From assembly GCA_030704615.1 (NCBI GenBank), contig CM060733.1:35776001-35840000 (forward strand): a stretch of DNA of 64,000 nucleotides, read 5' to 3'. Position 1 is the stretch's first letter; each line of letters opens with the position of its first letter. The notes beneath the pieces are model-generated. The model worked only from the letters and a program-made list of their open reading frames with translations. It ran no database searches and was not told where the DNA came from. Positions 1 through 11,431 of the stretch are shown here, piece by piece. The position numbers and the translations under genes were made by a program. This stretch comes from Takakia lepidozioides (Eukaryota > Streptophyta > Takakiopsida > Takakiales > Takakiaceae).

Positions 1-210
1 CTGCAAGGTTAGTACTATGCTATGATGCTACCACAAGTTCATAGAATCAAATGAATTTTACCTTGTGATGATTGGTTCCAAATGTTGCATCGCATGCAAC
101 AATGCCAGCATGCCCCAATTTCAACATTCTTTGCTTTCGCCACATAGTCCGTATCCCAATAGTGAATGTCAAATCACCATCCTAATGCATGAAGGTAGGT
201 GCCAAGGTTT

Positions 211-286
211 CCTCTTGATAGAAGAAGACTGAATCATGATTTTGGTCTCCTCTTGATAGAAGAAGATTGAATCAGGATTTTGGTCT
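211..286. repeat. 38-bp tandem duplication
   Basis: Two adjacent copies of a 38-bp unit that begins CCTCTTGATAGAAGAAGA start at 211 and 249. They differ at only a few positions (GACTGAATCATG versus GATTGAATCAGG). No function is apparent. Confidence 0.85.
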
Positions 287-499
287 TTCCACAGCCGAAC
301 AGTACGAGGATCGATTTTTTTTTGTGTTCTTTTAAGGTTTGTCAGGTCCGTTTCTCAACCAGGTTGCATGCGCAAACATCATGCTCCAAAAGGAAATCGT
401 CATGTGTCCATGCATCTCCCAAGCCAATGTTCATCATTTCGTGCTCTTTATGTTCCATCATGATTTGGGCCATCTACAAACCTCGACACAAACATTCCA

Positions 500-618
500 T
501 GATCCATGCTTTCAGTTCTTCAACGATATGTGGAGCAACGATGTTCCGGGGTGCTCTTGATCCATGCTTTCAGTTCTTCAACGATATGTGGAGCAACGAT
601 GTTCCGGGGTGCTCTTGA
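500..618. repeat. 58-bp tandem duplication
   Basis: A unit that begins TGATCCATGCTTTCAG at 500 is repeated exactly from 558, a period of 58 bp. The two copies look identical, so the duplication is recent or has been homogenised. It lies in otherwise featureless DNA. Confidence 0.9.
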
Positions 619-2959
619 ACTTCAATCGAGGAACCATGGAAGAGTTTACTTTCCGCATCCACCATCTTCATAATGTTCTAGTATGTGACCACACAAATAT
701 CATGACTCAGGAGCAAGCAAGATACTTATTAGCACTGCTGCACCTTGCAACGACAGTGACAAGCACGCTTGTAAGACTCCCCGTAGTCAGATTTCTTCAT
801 CCTTGGGCCTTCAGGAGCCTTTATGAGAGTGACTTGATCCAGCTCCTCCCCGACCATCCCCGCACGGCGTGGGGAATCGGGATGGACAGGCGGGGGGGCC
901 CGCCGCTGTCGTGGGTCGTCCGCATTGAAGCCCTTAATATTTGATAATGAGAGGAATGAGTTGCCTGGTAGGCTGGTTTAGTCGACATGATGGATAGTAG
1001 TACCAGCCTACCAGCCTGGTGTCGATGTGTTTGCATCCCACTACGTACTGGCTCCTGACTCAATAAAGGCGTCCGTGGAGGAATGCTGCAGTTCATTAGC
1101 GTGCTGGCCTTTAATGCGTGCGCGTGGGACCCGTTCAGACTCCAGACTCCAGAGGGTGGCTGCGGGGAACATGTGCCGACTCCCGAGCTCACGAGTTCCA
1201 GAAAAGGCGGAGGTCTTCGACAGTGAGGTCACTCTCATGCGGAAAAAGCTCGATTTGAATGTGACTCCAGAATTGCGGGAAGGTTTTCTTTTCTGGGGGT
1301 CAATTGGATAAGTTAGGTCTTTAGATTTTCGTTTTGCGTCCATAAGTATCTGAAGCAGCTGATCTCATGAAGGTTCTGGAATCTGCAGTTGTTTGTTTGC
1401 TATGTGAGCTGCAGCCTGCGAGGTCATTCTTTCTATGTAGCCAACTTGCCTTGATTAGGTGACCGACTTCTTCGCCGCCGCATGCTTTACTTTGAACAAG
1501 AGCCTTGGTACTCTCTGCATACCTATTTTGAAAGGGATGTCTGACATGCCTGTTCCCTCTATGCAATCACAGAGGTTGCAAGTTGCAAGGAAAAAATCCA
1601 TGTCAAGGGATTGAAGCTTGGATTCAAGTTCTTTGTCATCGTAACATAGCTTCAACTTCAAAGCTTTCCTGTTGCCTTTCTATCCATGTCATTAGCATAA
1701 CAGAGCTTGTAAGTTCAGGAGTTTGTGTCAAAGGATTTAAGTAGCAAAACTGGATGCCACAATCCCACCCCATTCATAATTATTGGAGCATTTTGAATGA
1801 GTCAACGAAGTCAAAATTCCGACCTCTTGATCCAATGATCATTGTTTTCTGTGTAAGAAAATGGAAATAGGAATATAGCAGGTCCAGTGCATGTCAATGT
1901 TGATAATCAGTTCAACTGTACCGCAAGTTTCGAATTACTGTACTCTGTTTGGTTGGTGACGGAGCTGTACCAGTTTCTTCAACCCCCAGTTTTCCTTGTG
2001 ATGAGAGGTTTGCAGCTCAGGTCCACATGCAGAAATGCAGGAAAGCTCATAAATTCAGGGTGGAAAGCAACAGCAAGGCAAAGGTGACATACATGTCTGG
2101 AGGCATAGATTCATCAATCCCCCCTAAAAGACCAGCCTATCTTACACTGGGCCCATAAATTGTGTTGGTCCCTCCAAAAGGCAACCTCAATGCTGTAATT
2201 TCTTGCAACGTCAAAATTCCGCATACAAGACGAGATCCTGCGCCGCTACTCTCTCCTACTTATTGACAGCCGATCCCTGACAGAGGTACCTACCTATTGC
2301 AATAGGTATGGGGATCAGAACTCATGCCTTCTGGCACATTTTCATGAGGCTCTCCACCTTTGAGAGCTCTTTAAGTTAGATTCTACTTTTTTGTTTCTAG
2401 GTTCCTTCTCCTTCTTCCCGTTAAGAGCCAGCTTCCATGTCAAATTCCAGAGGCTCCTCCTCTCCTAAAATCTTACTTTGGATGAACATCACTAGCATTC
2501 TGTAACGCTGTGGGCCCGTGACAGGAAAAGACAAAGGTGTCAGTTAACTTAGCGGGGCCGCGAAACTCTGTGTGTTGATCAAGTTTATGGCAAGTGCTCG
2601 TGTGCTGGGAAAGCTGGGAGCGAGTGCGCACAATTCAGGCATAACCCTAAAGCTGCATATACAGTAGATATTCAGTGACACAATAAAAATAACTATATTC
2701 ACCACGTTTTCAAGGTGAAACATGTACCATACTTACCGAGGGTGCTGACGTGGGGGCGCCTGCTGCCCCCCCAGGCCGCACGTCCGCGGCCCGGCTCAAT
2801 CTGCCGCGCAGGCAGCCGCCGCGGCTCATTTCTGGCCGGCCTGAAGTCTAGTTCACCACTGAGTGCGCACTGGTTTCTCCCTTGCGATGCAGCAAGCTGG
2901 TCGGGGAAGTTTGTCTTGAGACTGCTTGCATGCACACCATCTTCCCCTGTTCCAAAGCC

Positions 2960-5339
2960 ATGGCCCTCTCTTTGTCAGCGCAAAAGGAAGCTAGACCACA
3001 TGTGGTGATTGTACCATTACCCGTGCCAGGCCACACTAATCCTATGCTGCAACTCTCTAAGCAGTTGGCTTCCCTTGGTGTCATTGTGAGCTTGGTGAGC
3101 TTAGACAGGCACATTAAGCAGCTGCAGGAGGAAGGACAAGCAGCCAGAGTTGGGCTTGAACCTGCTATGGACTTCCGACTGGTAGGTCTGGGGGAAGATT
3201 TCCCAGAAGGCAAAGAGTGCTTTGACTTATGGCTCCGCAGGCCCGATAAACTAGTTACCTGCCTACAGGATGTTATCTCAAGGATGTCATCAAAGTCAGG
3301 GTTGGATTCTGGATTCGGGCCAGCTCCTTGCTGTATTATCTCGGACTTCCTTGCTGGATGGGCCCAAGATGTGGCAAACAAATTCAACATTCCTAGGCAT
3401 GTCTTGTTCACCTCACCTGTGGGAATGTTGTCTCTCCTGTTATCGGTACGAACTCATCCTCCCCCAACCTGATTGTGTTCTTACAACCCAGATCCCTGGG
3501 AGTCCTGTCTTTCTACAACATCTTCTCCACCCGTCCAGCTGACATAATTCTGGTCAACACTTTTGAGCAAATGGAACACCAGGTCTTTGAATCCCTTCGT
3601 AATGAAGTCCTCCGTACACAGACAGTGAAGGTCAGTATGATCCTATACCAGTCTTTTGATCCCTGTAACAATGTTTCATGTATCTTGGTTCTAATTGATC
3701 TACAGATTCTTCTGATCACTATATTCTCCAATACCTCCAAGGATGAGTGAGGGATGAGTTGGTTGTTTGTGTGGAAGTAATGCATGCAGATAGTGATTAG
3801 TTAATTTCTTGCTAGTAAATCATCTCCATACCAACGAAACATGCTTACTGTAGGTGCGGAAGTGCCGGTTGGCCCGCTGTTGTTGGCTGAAAAGGCTGCC
3901 ACCAGCATAATAAAAAAATGCAAAAGCACAGAGCTGTTATGAAGAATGGTTGGACACTCAATCTCCTTCCTCCGTTCTCTTCGTGGCACATGGAAGCGTG
4001 GCTACTGTCTCGGCTGAACAGATCCATGAGCTTGCATTGGGGCTAGAAGCCAGCGAACAGCCTTTCCTGTGGGTACTTAGACCACCTGATTCAGCTCCCG
4101 CTCATGCAGGTCAAGCGACGCCATCCATCTCCGAATACCTCCCTCCAGGTACGATTCATTGCAAGCCGTTGGAATGTTGAGACAAAAAGAACTATCCTTA
4201 CAAACACCTCTACTTACATTAGTTGCCTTGGGCCCTTGAACTCCCTGGATGTGATGCGCAAAGTGTGCCTTACAGGCTGTGTATCTCTCTAGGCAGGTAT
4301 TAACTAGTGGAAGGCCAAATATCTAATAGGTTAGGGACTTGTTTCAAGACATTGCAACTGTAAAATGCTCATACCAGCATCCCTCTCCTTAGACTGCCGC
4401 TGGAGCTTCGTAGCATGGTTGCACATGTAGGTGCTTCTTGTTGAAAGGTAGAGCGACAAACCCTAGGCTCAGTTTTTACATGGATCCAACTCAAAATGGA
4501 GTCAGGTTTCTCTTCTGCCCCCAGGATTTGAAATGCGGATGAAGGGGAGGGGACTGGTAGTCCCAGGTTGGGTTTCCCAGCTGCAAGTGCTCTCCCACCC
4601 ATCAACAGGGGCTTTCCTGACACTGTGGGTGGAACTCGATGTTGGAAAGTCTTTGTGTGGGCCACCCATTGCTCGCTTGGCCAATTGAGGCAGAGCAGAG
4701 GATGAATTGCAGGTCAGAGTTCCTCCCTGGAGCTGAGTTTTTTGTGTCGGGCTAATATCTAGTAGAAATAGACTCTACTTTGAATCTGTAAAGTTTAAAC
4801 AGCAGATTCAAAGTCAATCTACGTTAGAAAGTTGGGAAGGTGCAAGGGAGCTATGATGGTTCGTGGGAATCACAGTTCAAAAACTTCCAATCTATCTTAG
4901 CTGCAACTCTATGCACATTCTCCTGTCAAGGTGCGCCAGCAGTGCAATCACGGATGGAAGTGTCTGTGTGCTTCTCTTTAAAAACTATCTTGTGAGGCAG
5001 CCATCCAGACGCCATATTCATGAGCAAGTCTGAATTATGAAATAACGATGTCTCCTCTTGACCATTCTATGCCACAGGTACATGGTGGATGTATTGAAGA
5101 TTGCCTTAGAATTCAAGCGACAAGCAGATGGAGTGGTGGAGAAGGAAGAAGTGGAGAGAGTGGTGAGGGAGCTCATGAGAGGGGAGGAGGGTATGGCAAT
5201 TCGAACCAGGGTAGGGAAGCTAAAAGATTGTGCTCATGAGGCTATGGCCGAGGGTGAATCCTCAACTAAAAACTTGCTGGCATTTGTGGAGGAGCTCAAG
5301 TCCCGAATTTTGCAGACCAAGACTTTGCAGGTAGAATGA
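2960..5339 (+). pseudogene. UDP-glycosyltransferase (GT1, plant PSPG type), five exons, frameshifted
   Basis: This is a family 1 glycosyltransferase, a cytosolic enzyme class that moves sugar from a UDP-sugar to small molecules such as hormones or phenolics. ATG 2960 fits the family start: PVPGHTNPM follows, and His25 is the usual catalytic His. Segments seen: exon 1 2960-3445; exon 2 about 3492-3630 (LVNTFEQME); exon 3 3854-4148 (GPLLLAEK, then WLDTQSPSSVLF); exon 4 4525-4712; exon 5 5078-5339, stop at 5337. The junctions of exons 3/4 and 4/5 keep frame. Exon 4 holds the PSPG box ([19 protein letters not shown], then [10 protein letters not shown], ending in the sugar-contacting Gln of EAEQ). 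Between FLT and CGWNS the His codon is cut to a single base at about 4620-4622, shifting the frame. Exon 3 changes frame near the A-run at 3905-3940, and the 46-bp gap before exon 2 does not splice in frame. It is either a pseudogene or an uncorrected assembly. The acceptor cannot be predicted. Confidence 0.82.
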
Positions 5340-8300
5340 TTGTTGACACCATCTCTCTCACCACCTCTTGTGCCTTGAGGCCTGTTGGCACAGGTTGGAT
5401 TCAAAGTGAACCACGACTCCTTGCAACCCCATCCCTGCTGAAGGCCTTCATGGGAGTACTTGACATAAATGTTGGACATCCAGGAGTAAAAATTACATAG
5501 TAATTTATTCTCAATTCTTCAGTGATGAGGGTCACAATGGGGACCGTTATGACAGCCGAAGCTCTCATCTGGCCAAGGGGCCAGTTGGAGAGTTAGGCGC
5601 ACACACTAAAGCCATTAACTACGATTTGAAGGGGAGTTTATCAAAGGGAGGTGCGTATCACTGAGTAAAAAATTGTTCACGGTTGTAGTCCCTCCCCTTC
5701 CACGCGAATAGACCTCATCTTTGTTGACTGAAAACTGACAAATCCAAGTCTTCGACCATAGCCCGAATGGGGTGTACTGGCATGTCTTAAAACGAAACAC
5801 ATACAGAATTCAAAATGAAACCACTCAGCTGGGCTGTAAACTGAGATTGATTCAAGTCAAGAAGGGTCCAGAAGTCTCTGGTATCCCAAGGGTGATTACT
5901 TCCGTAAAATACTCCCCTGAGGTTGTTGTACCATTCGTCTCAGGCAGTGGCTGCCTCATGCGAGAGGCCATTTCCATAATATATCCAATGTACTCTGTAG
6001 CAAAATTTACAGGTAAAGGTCTGTCAAGTGTTGGCGTTTGTATTTTAGGGGCAGTTCTCAGGCAGTCTAGCGTAAGACGTTTTTCTTTCAGTTTTCCAAA
6101 ATCGCCACATGTGATTTCTATCCAGTGCCCATCTGGCGAGAATAGCCACGTGGCATATTTAACTGGTCCACGTTGGCAAAATTAGGCTCCTGATATTCAA
6201 CTGCTGGCGCTTTTTGGTGAGATTTTCGGATTCTACTGCCAGGATTGAAAAAAACACTGAAGAGGACAAAAGGGTTTAAATCTGTGGATTTGATAGTTTC
6301 CCCAATTTTTGCCCCATCATGCCCAATAGCTCTCTACTGGATTCTTTTTGGGTGGACATTGGCCTTGTCAAGTGTAAAGAGGCCCTTAACACTTACAAGT
6401 GTAACATATCAATGTCAAAATAACAAAGATCAGTATTGGGGCTCATATCAGGATTGGATTGGGGTCTCAACAGACCCACTTCAATCTGCTTCCTCCCACA
6501 TGAGTATACATTTTATGGATAGTGTCTTGCTTTGCAAAACATCTCTCTTTGTCAGGGATGTTATGACAGCATCCGGTCTTTGCTGAAAACAGTGGAAATG
6601 TACATTGGTAGAAAGGAGAATACATTAATTCCCGCACCTCCTCTCCTGTACTGGTTCAATGTTTCTCTCAAATTCATGCTAATATTGTATGTATCTAAGT
6701 GCGGACATGGTAGGGAGTGGTTCACCCAACCCAATCCTAAACTGATTTCTAAATACATACAAAGTGGAGACAAATTAGTTATAGATGGGGTATGAATTAA
6801 CACTTGAACACTTACACTCAATTTTTCAAAAGAGGGAAAAATATACCTAACAATGAGTGCAGTGTAACAAGGATAGTTGGTAATTCTATTGTATTTATCT
6901 GAAAAGACAATAGGTTTGCGGTTTGTGCACAACTGGTGGCAGTGACATCGCCATCAAGAGGTACGTTAGGTGGGGTTAGTCTCTAGGTAGTTAACGGAGC
7001 GGACGAGTGTCTTGATGAGGGACTCCGATAGGTGACAGGGATGCTGTCAATTTGTTGAGGCAAATAAAATCGGGGCGATTCACATGCTGGGATTGTTCTG
7101 TTCAGAATTCCTTATATGTAAGTACGTTGGAAAATGAAGTACATGGTTACAGAGTTCAATTGCACCATCCAAATCATTGAATTGGATGAATTGATCATTC
7201 TGTGTCCTTCCAGGCTCCATAAAAAACATTTGACTTGGGAAGATTATTTATCACCCACTTTCCAATAACCATGTACAGCCAGGATGAAGCTCCCGGACAG
7301 GACAGAACCGTAGAAATGGTTTCATCTACTTCATTCCAAAGCTCTATGTTCCTGGGGAGACTTTTCAAAGCAACCGATGGATCCCCATGCGAGATAGTAG
7401 GTGGATGACAGTTGGGACTTTGGGTCCTCCCTCGTCCCGAACTTTCTTCAAGCCCACCGCGTTGCGCACATCCATGTGTTCGCCAAAACAAACCGCAACA
7501 CCTTCTCCATTGTTATCCCTAATGGTCAAGTGGAATCAATCGAGCATGTGAGCATGCTCACGCCAGCGGGCGTGAGCACGAAGGCATATTCCAAATATTC
7601 CAAGAATATGCAATTACGAAACCAAATGCGCTCACGCGGTAAGAAAACTATCTGAAAATCGTGCTCACGCGAAAAAAAATCATGAAATTAATCGTCCAAA
7701 GTTTAGCTCGCATGAGCACAAAGACCCACAAATATATCTGCCAGAACTCAAAGATCCGCGCACGTAAACAATGTGGCAAGAACCACCCATAAAGGGTTTC
7801 ACCAACGAAACTCAAATGGTTTTTGCCAGCGAAACTTGGTTTCATCTGTGAAATTGGGGTTTGGTTTTGGTTTTTGTTGTTTTGCTAAGGTTTCTCCCTT
7901 TCGAGCTCTTTCTATATGTTTAAGATTATATTTAGACACCATGGAGACCCTATTAACGCAGAAGGACCCTATGTTCGTCTATTATATGTATTTCCGCTAA
8001 CATACATATCACCCCTATAACCGTGGATCCTGCTTATGTGGCGATTTTTGTGCTCACGCAGTACCAACATATCAACCCCCCAATGAATCTAGCACTGCCA
8101 GTTTGATTGCACCTCTGCAACCATGATTTGGTCTAACGTTCCAAGCTTCTGTTCAACATGAAAATTGTTTCATGCACTTGCTAAACCTACACAAGAGACA
8201 GGTTTGGGCTCATTGTCCGGTCACGAAGGTAGACAAACCTATAGTGGCTCCTTTAAGAGATGCAGGGCGGCACGTTCCAAGTGTACAGTGTTGCCATATA

Positions 8301-9061
8301 TATTTTCTGATGTGGGCACAAGGAGATGAACTTTACTGAGAAACCAAACTTAAGAAATTTGAAGTAATATGTAATATTGGTGAATATTCAACGTGAAAAC
8401 ACAGAATAATCCTTGAATGGACCAGTAGGGGGTACTATTTTGAACAGCAAGTCTGGAGTCAATGGTGCCCAAAAGGTGCGCCTCATCTTTCACTTCACTG
8501 CATCAATTCTAGCGACGACCTTTGTCGGAAGCTAGTTTAGCATAGAGCAGGAATAGGGATGCCATAGTGCCTCGTCATCATCGCCATGTCATGGTCGCCA
8601 TGTCATTGTAGCCACATCATCATTGTCAAATGTTTTGGAATCTGCCCGGAATGCCCGAGCAAGGAGAAGGATGATGTCGTCCCGCGTGCTTGAGCGCCTA
8701 GGGGTTTCACACACCGATCTGAGGGAGATCGTACATGGTGGATGCTGCACAACCTTTTTCATCTTGCAAATGTGGGCTTTTGGCTCCTGTTAGTACCATG
8801 ATTTGGTGTTCTTTTGGACGTTTATAAAGTTTTTGGGAGAGTCAGCTTGGGTGTTTCAAGCGCACCGTGGTGGTTCTCACATACCAATCCGACATTCCCT
8901 GACTACATACACAAGCAGCACACACAAGAGGTCCTTTTGGGTTGATGGTCGGTCCAATCCTCCATGGGTCATGACACACGGTCAAGGACAATGTGGTGAG
9001 GGCACCTTCTTCTTCGACCTATTTCAGCTTGTTTTGCCCTCTCATCAGACTCGGCCCTGAC
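5340..9061. other. 3.7 kb without a supported gene
   Basis: No open frame on either strand shows a recognisable domain or a convincing exon chain. The only structure noted is the GCTCACGC hairpin region near 7556. The rest looks like ordinary intergenic DNA, possibly old transposon remnants too diverged to name. Confidence 0.5.
7556..7577. repeat. 9-bp-stem hairpin and scattered GCTCACGC motifs
   Basis: GCTCACGCC (7556-7564) is followed after a 4-nt loop by its exact complement GGCGTGAGC (7569-7577). The core GCTCACGC recurs near 7633, 7660 and 8050. This looks like a small dispersed palindromic motif rather than a terminator. No function is supported. Confidence 0.6.
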
Positions 9062-9487
9062 AAGTTACTGCCGATGTGGCAGCAGGAAAGTATCCAAAAA
9101 CAGATAACCGAGATGAGGAGAAGCTTTGGAATGATTTCCGACCCCAGTCAATGGTGGGACAATGGAGACAAAAAGGTGAATGCCTACTGGACTACAAAGA
9201 GAAGTAGATGCAATTCAGACTTGGAACTATTAGTAGGGTTGGGGTGTTTGCTGGAAGAACTTCACGCCGCTGTCAGTGTCAGCTGCTAGCAGCAAGGCTG
9301 AGGATGTATTCATGATTTGTACACAGGCAGGGATAGCTGAAGGACCAGAGGTAGAGGTCCAGATTCATCCAAGAGGGCCGGATTTCAAACACAAGATTAC
9401 TTCTGATTCCCTGTGGATCAATAGCTACAAGAAATCTGCGTGGGTAGATGGTCAACTGGAAACAGCAGCTTTGCAGCAGCACAATTG
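9062..9487 (+). pseudogene. OSB-like (PDF-motif) gene fragment, copy 1
   Basis: The segment resembles the C-terminal PDF motif of plant organellar single-stranded DNA-binding (OSB) proteins, which act on mitochondrial or plastid DNA. One piece (about 9100-9175) reads DPSQWWDN followed by GDKK, the usual entry to the motif, and is followed by GTGAAT, a possible donor. The second piece (about 9372-9487) reads RGPDFKHKITSDSLWINSYK and then AWVDGQL, stopping at 9485. Between them the frame is open but not family-like, so an intron is likely, although the acceptor does not restore phase cleanly. The upstream part (EEKLWNDF) lies in another frame, so at least one frameshift is present. No SSB-fold domain was recognised upstream. 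It is very similar to the segment at 11432-11850. Confidence 0.6.
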
Positions 9488-9865
9488 ATAGAACAAGGCA
9501 CTGCCAATGAAGGCACATTTTTCAACACATTTCAGCCTGTTTTTCCCTGTTATCAGAGTCGTCCCTAAATTTTCTGCAATTCTGCAAGTTAGCTCGTTGG
9601 TGGATCTATGGTGGTCAGTTTATGTGGGAACTTTGCAGTTAGTCATGACAGTCTGAATGGTGGGTGACTGGTGAGCTCCTCTTCTGACAGAAAGCTAGGA
9701 TCGTCATCCCCAGATCAGTCTGCACAACCAGGAATTGTAGCAAGACTGGTCTGGGTATATACATTAAGTGTCGAACAAGCTGGCACCTCTGTTTCCTTTG
9801 GAGTCGCTTCTTGTTTCTAAACTTTTGGAGTTCCTAGAAATTCCAAAGAAAAGTATTATGTTGTC

Positions 9866-10003
9866 ATGATGCTTGCATCTGCACTATGCCAACTCCTGCT
9901 GTGGAATGTTATGTTAGATGGAGTTCCTAACATATATGGGATGGTCCTGCCAGATGGGGAGCATCAAGTCGGCCAGATTTTACCTGCAAAAGTACTGAAG
10001 GTA
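9866..10003 (+). other. unidentified exon-like segment
   Basis: An open segment reads LDGVPNIYGMVLPDGEHQVG and ends at an AAG followed by GTATGTC, a good splice donor. It has the amino-acid texture of a real exon, but I do not recognise the family. A possible next piece (VDVIQQNVHGHIYGKGTE, about 10068-10121) could belong to it or to an OSB N-terminal domain. It sits directly before ABHD-like exons from which it appears unrelated. Confidence 0.25.
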
Positions 10004-10194
10004 TGTCTTCCATTTATTTTCTTATTTGATGCAACAAGAAAGTGCCGAGATTATTATTGGGTACAGGTAGATGTAATCCAGCAAAATGTTCATGGTCATA
10101 TTTATGGGAAGGGTACAGAGGTTAGAATGCTGGCTAGCTTCTGCCTGCTGAAATCTTATCACAAACTTTGGGATGTTCTCTGTCTACATAACAG

Positions 10195-10921
10195 AGACAG
10201 AGTCATGGTTTGTGGATTCTCTTGAAGAATGGCGGAAGGCGAAAAAGCTAGTTAGCTTCATTTTGCTTGGCCACTTGCTTGGAGGCTGTGTGGCAGGTTG
10301 ATACGCCCTCAAGGTGTGCGTTTAACTACTAAGCCCTTCTCTTTCATCACATGAATTGTGGGTTTATTGCATATTAGGGGACTAGATTTTGGAAATTGCT
10401 TGGCCATGGTCACTGATTTGGGATTGTTGCAAGAATGAGAAAAATAGATGCAGGGATAGTAACCATTCAAAATCCGATCCACTTGTGCTTGTGCTAAAAA
10501 AACATCTCATTCTTGCAAGAGGACAACTGTTACTGTGTAGACCCATGTTACTTTCTTGTCCCTGCCCTGAATCCTGCTGGTGTTTGAAAATGGTGGACTT
10601 GTTTTTGAGGGGTCGCAGTCAGTGTGTGTGTGTGTGTATGTGTGTGTGTGGTGCATAATTTTGTTTCACTCCAACATTCTCTGTCGTTCTACCTTTCTGC
10701 AATGCTTAGACTAGACATGTTAGCAAGCAAGATTAATTGTAGTCCCCTTTCTTTCTTTCTGTGTGCATACAGCATCCGGAGCATGTGCAGCATCTTGTGT
10801 TGGTGGGTTCAGCAGGTTTCTCTCCTGAGTCAGATTGTTTCGTGCAATTCAGGTCAACTTGGCGTGATGCTCTTGCCAATTTCATTTGGGAGTCCAACCT
10901 CACCCCACAATCCATCATAAG
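10195..10921 (+). pseudogene. ABHD/CGI-58-like alpha/beta hydrolase, two decayed exons
   Basis: Two exons match the plant CGI-58 homologue (Arabidopsis At4g24160 type; lipid-droplet and phospholipid acyl hydrolase/acyltransferase). Exon 10195-10313 reads TESWFVDSLEEWRKAKK, then FILLGHLLGG and YALK. Exon 10773-10921 reads HPEHVQHLVLVGSAGFS, then ESNLTPQSIIR. Both are flanked by AG and GT, and the junction is in phase. The family nucleophile elbow is GHSFGG; here the Ser codon is TTG (Leu), so the nucleophile is gone. A TGA at 10299-10301 stops the first exon. The N-terminal half and the C-terminal His/Asp exons were not found nearby. It is a gene fragment, either captured or left after deletion. 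Confidence 0.75.
10621..10650. repeat. (TG)n microsatellite
   Basis: A run of about 15 TG dinucleotides interrupted by one TA lies inside the intron between the two ABHD-like exons. Confidence 0.9.
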
Positions 10922-11431
10922 GTATTTGTTTGTGTTGACCTAGTATACTATGTCAGTGGTTTGCTATGTATTCCCTCTTTCCTTCCTTCTCCCTCACCGA
11001 AACCAGGGTCTATAGCCACAAGCAAGTCTAATGAGTCATCTCTTCTGTAGTGATGAGAGCACTCCTATGACACACTACCAGAATTACTGGTTTTCAAAAT
11101 TACACACTAGGATTCAATAACATTGGTGAGTACATCTGGAATAGATTTACTGACAGGACAGAGAAGATAACCCACCAGACAACAATTTGGTCTCCTTTTC
11201 ATTCAATGTATTGCCTGAGGCATATGTCCCAAACCTTGCTGCTGCATACTTGCAGACCAAATTTGGACTCCAAGGCCCTAAACTCCTGCACAACATGGGA
11301 AACTATATCAACATAGACTGCACATGGTAGGCTTCTGTCAAACAGCCAATATACAACCTCATCGAGATGCACAGACTCTCATGGCACAACAGTCCATTCA
11401 CAACCTACAACCAGCGGAGTGATTTCGACAT

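Larger units (their letters stand above)
1..2959. other. no supported gene upstream of the glycosyltransferase
   Basis: I see no recognisable protein domain, RNA gene or transposon here. Open frames on both strands are short and have no family-like motifs. A GC-rich patch lies at about 840-910 and another at 2745-2835. The two tandem duplications are listed separately. Promoter elements for the gene starting at 2960 cannot be picked out with confidence. Confidence 0.6.

Noticed and set aside
1455-1661. Minus-strand 68-residue frame (KLKLCYDDKELESKLQSL)
   Set aside because: It looks protein-like, but it has no recognised family, no flanking splice sites I could trust and no neighbouring exons.
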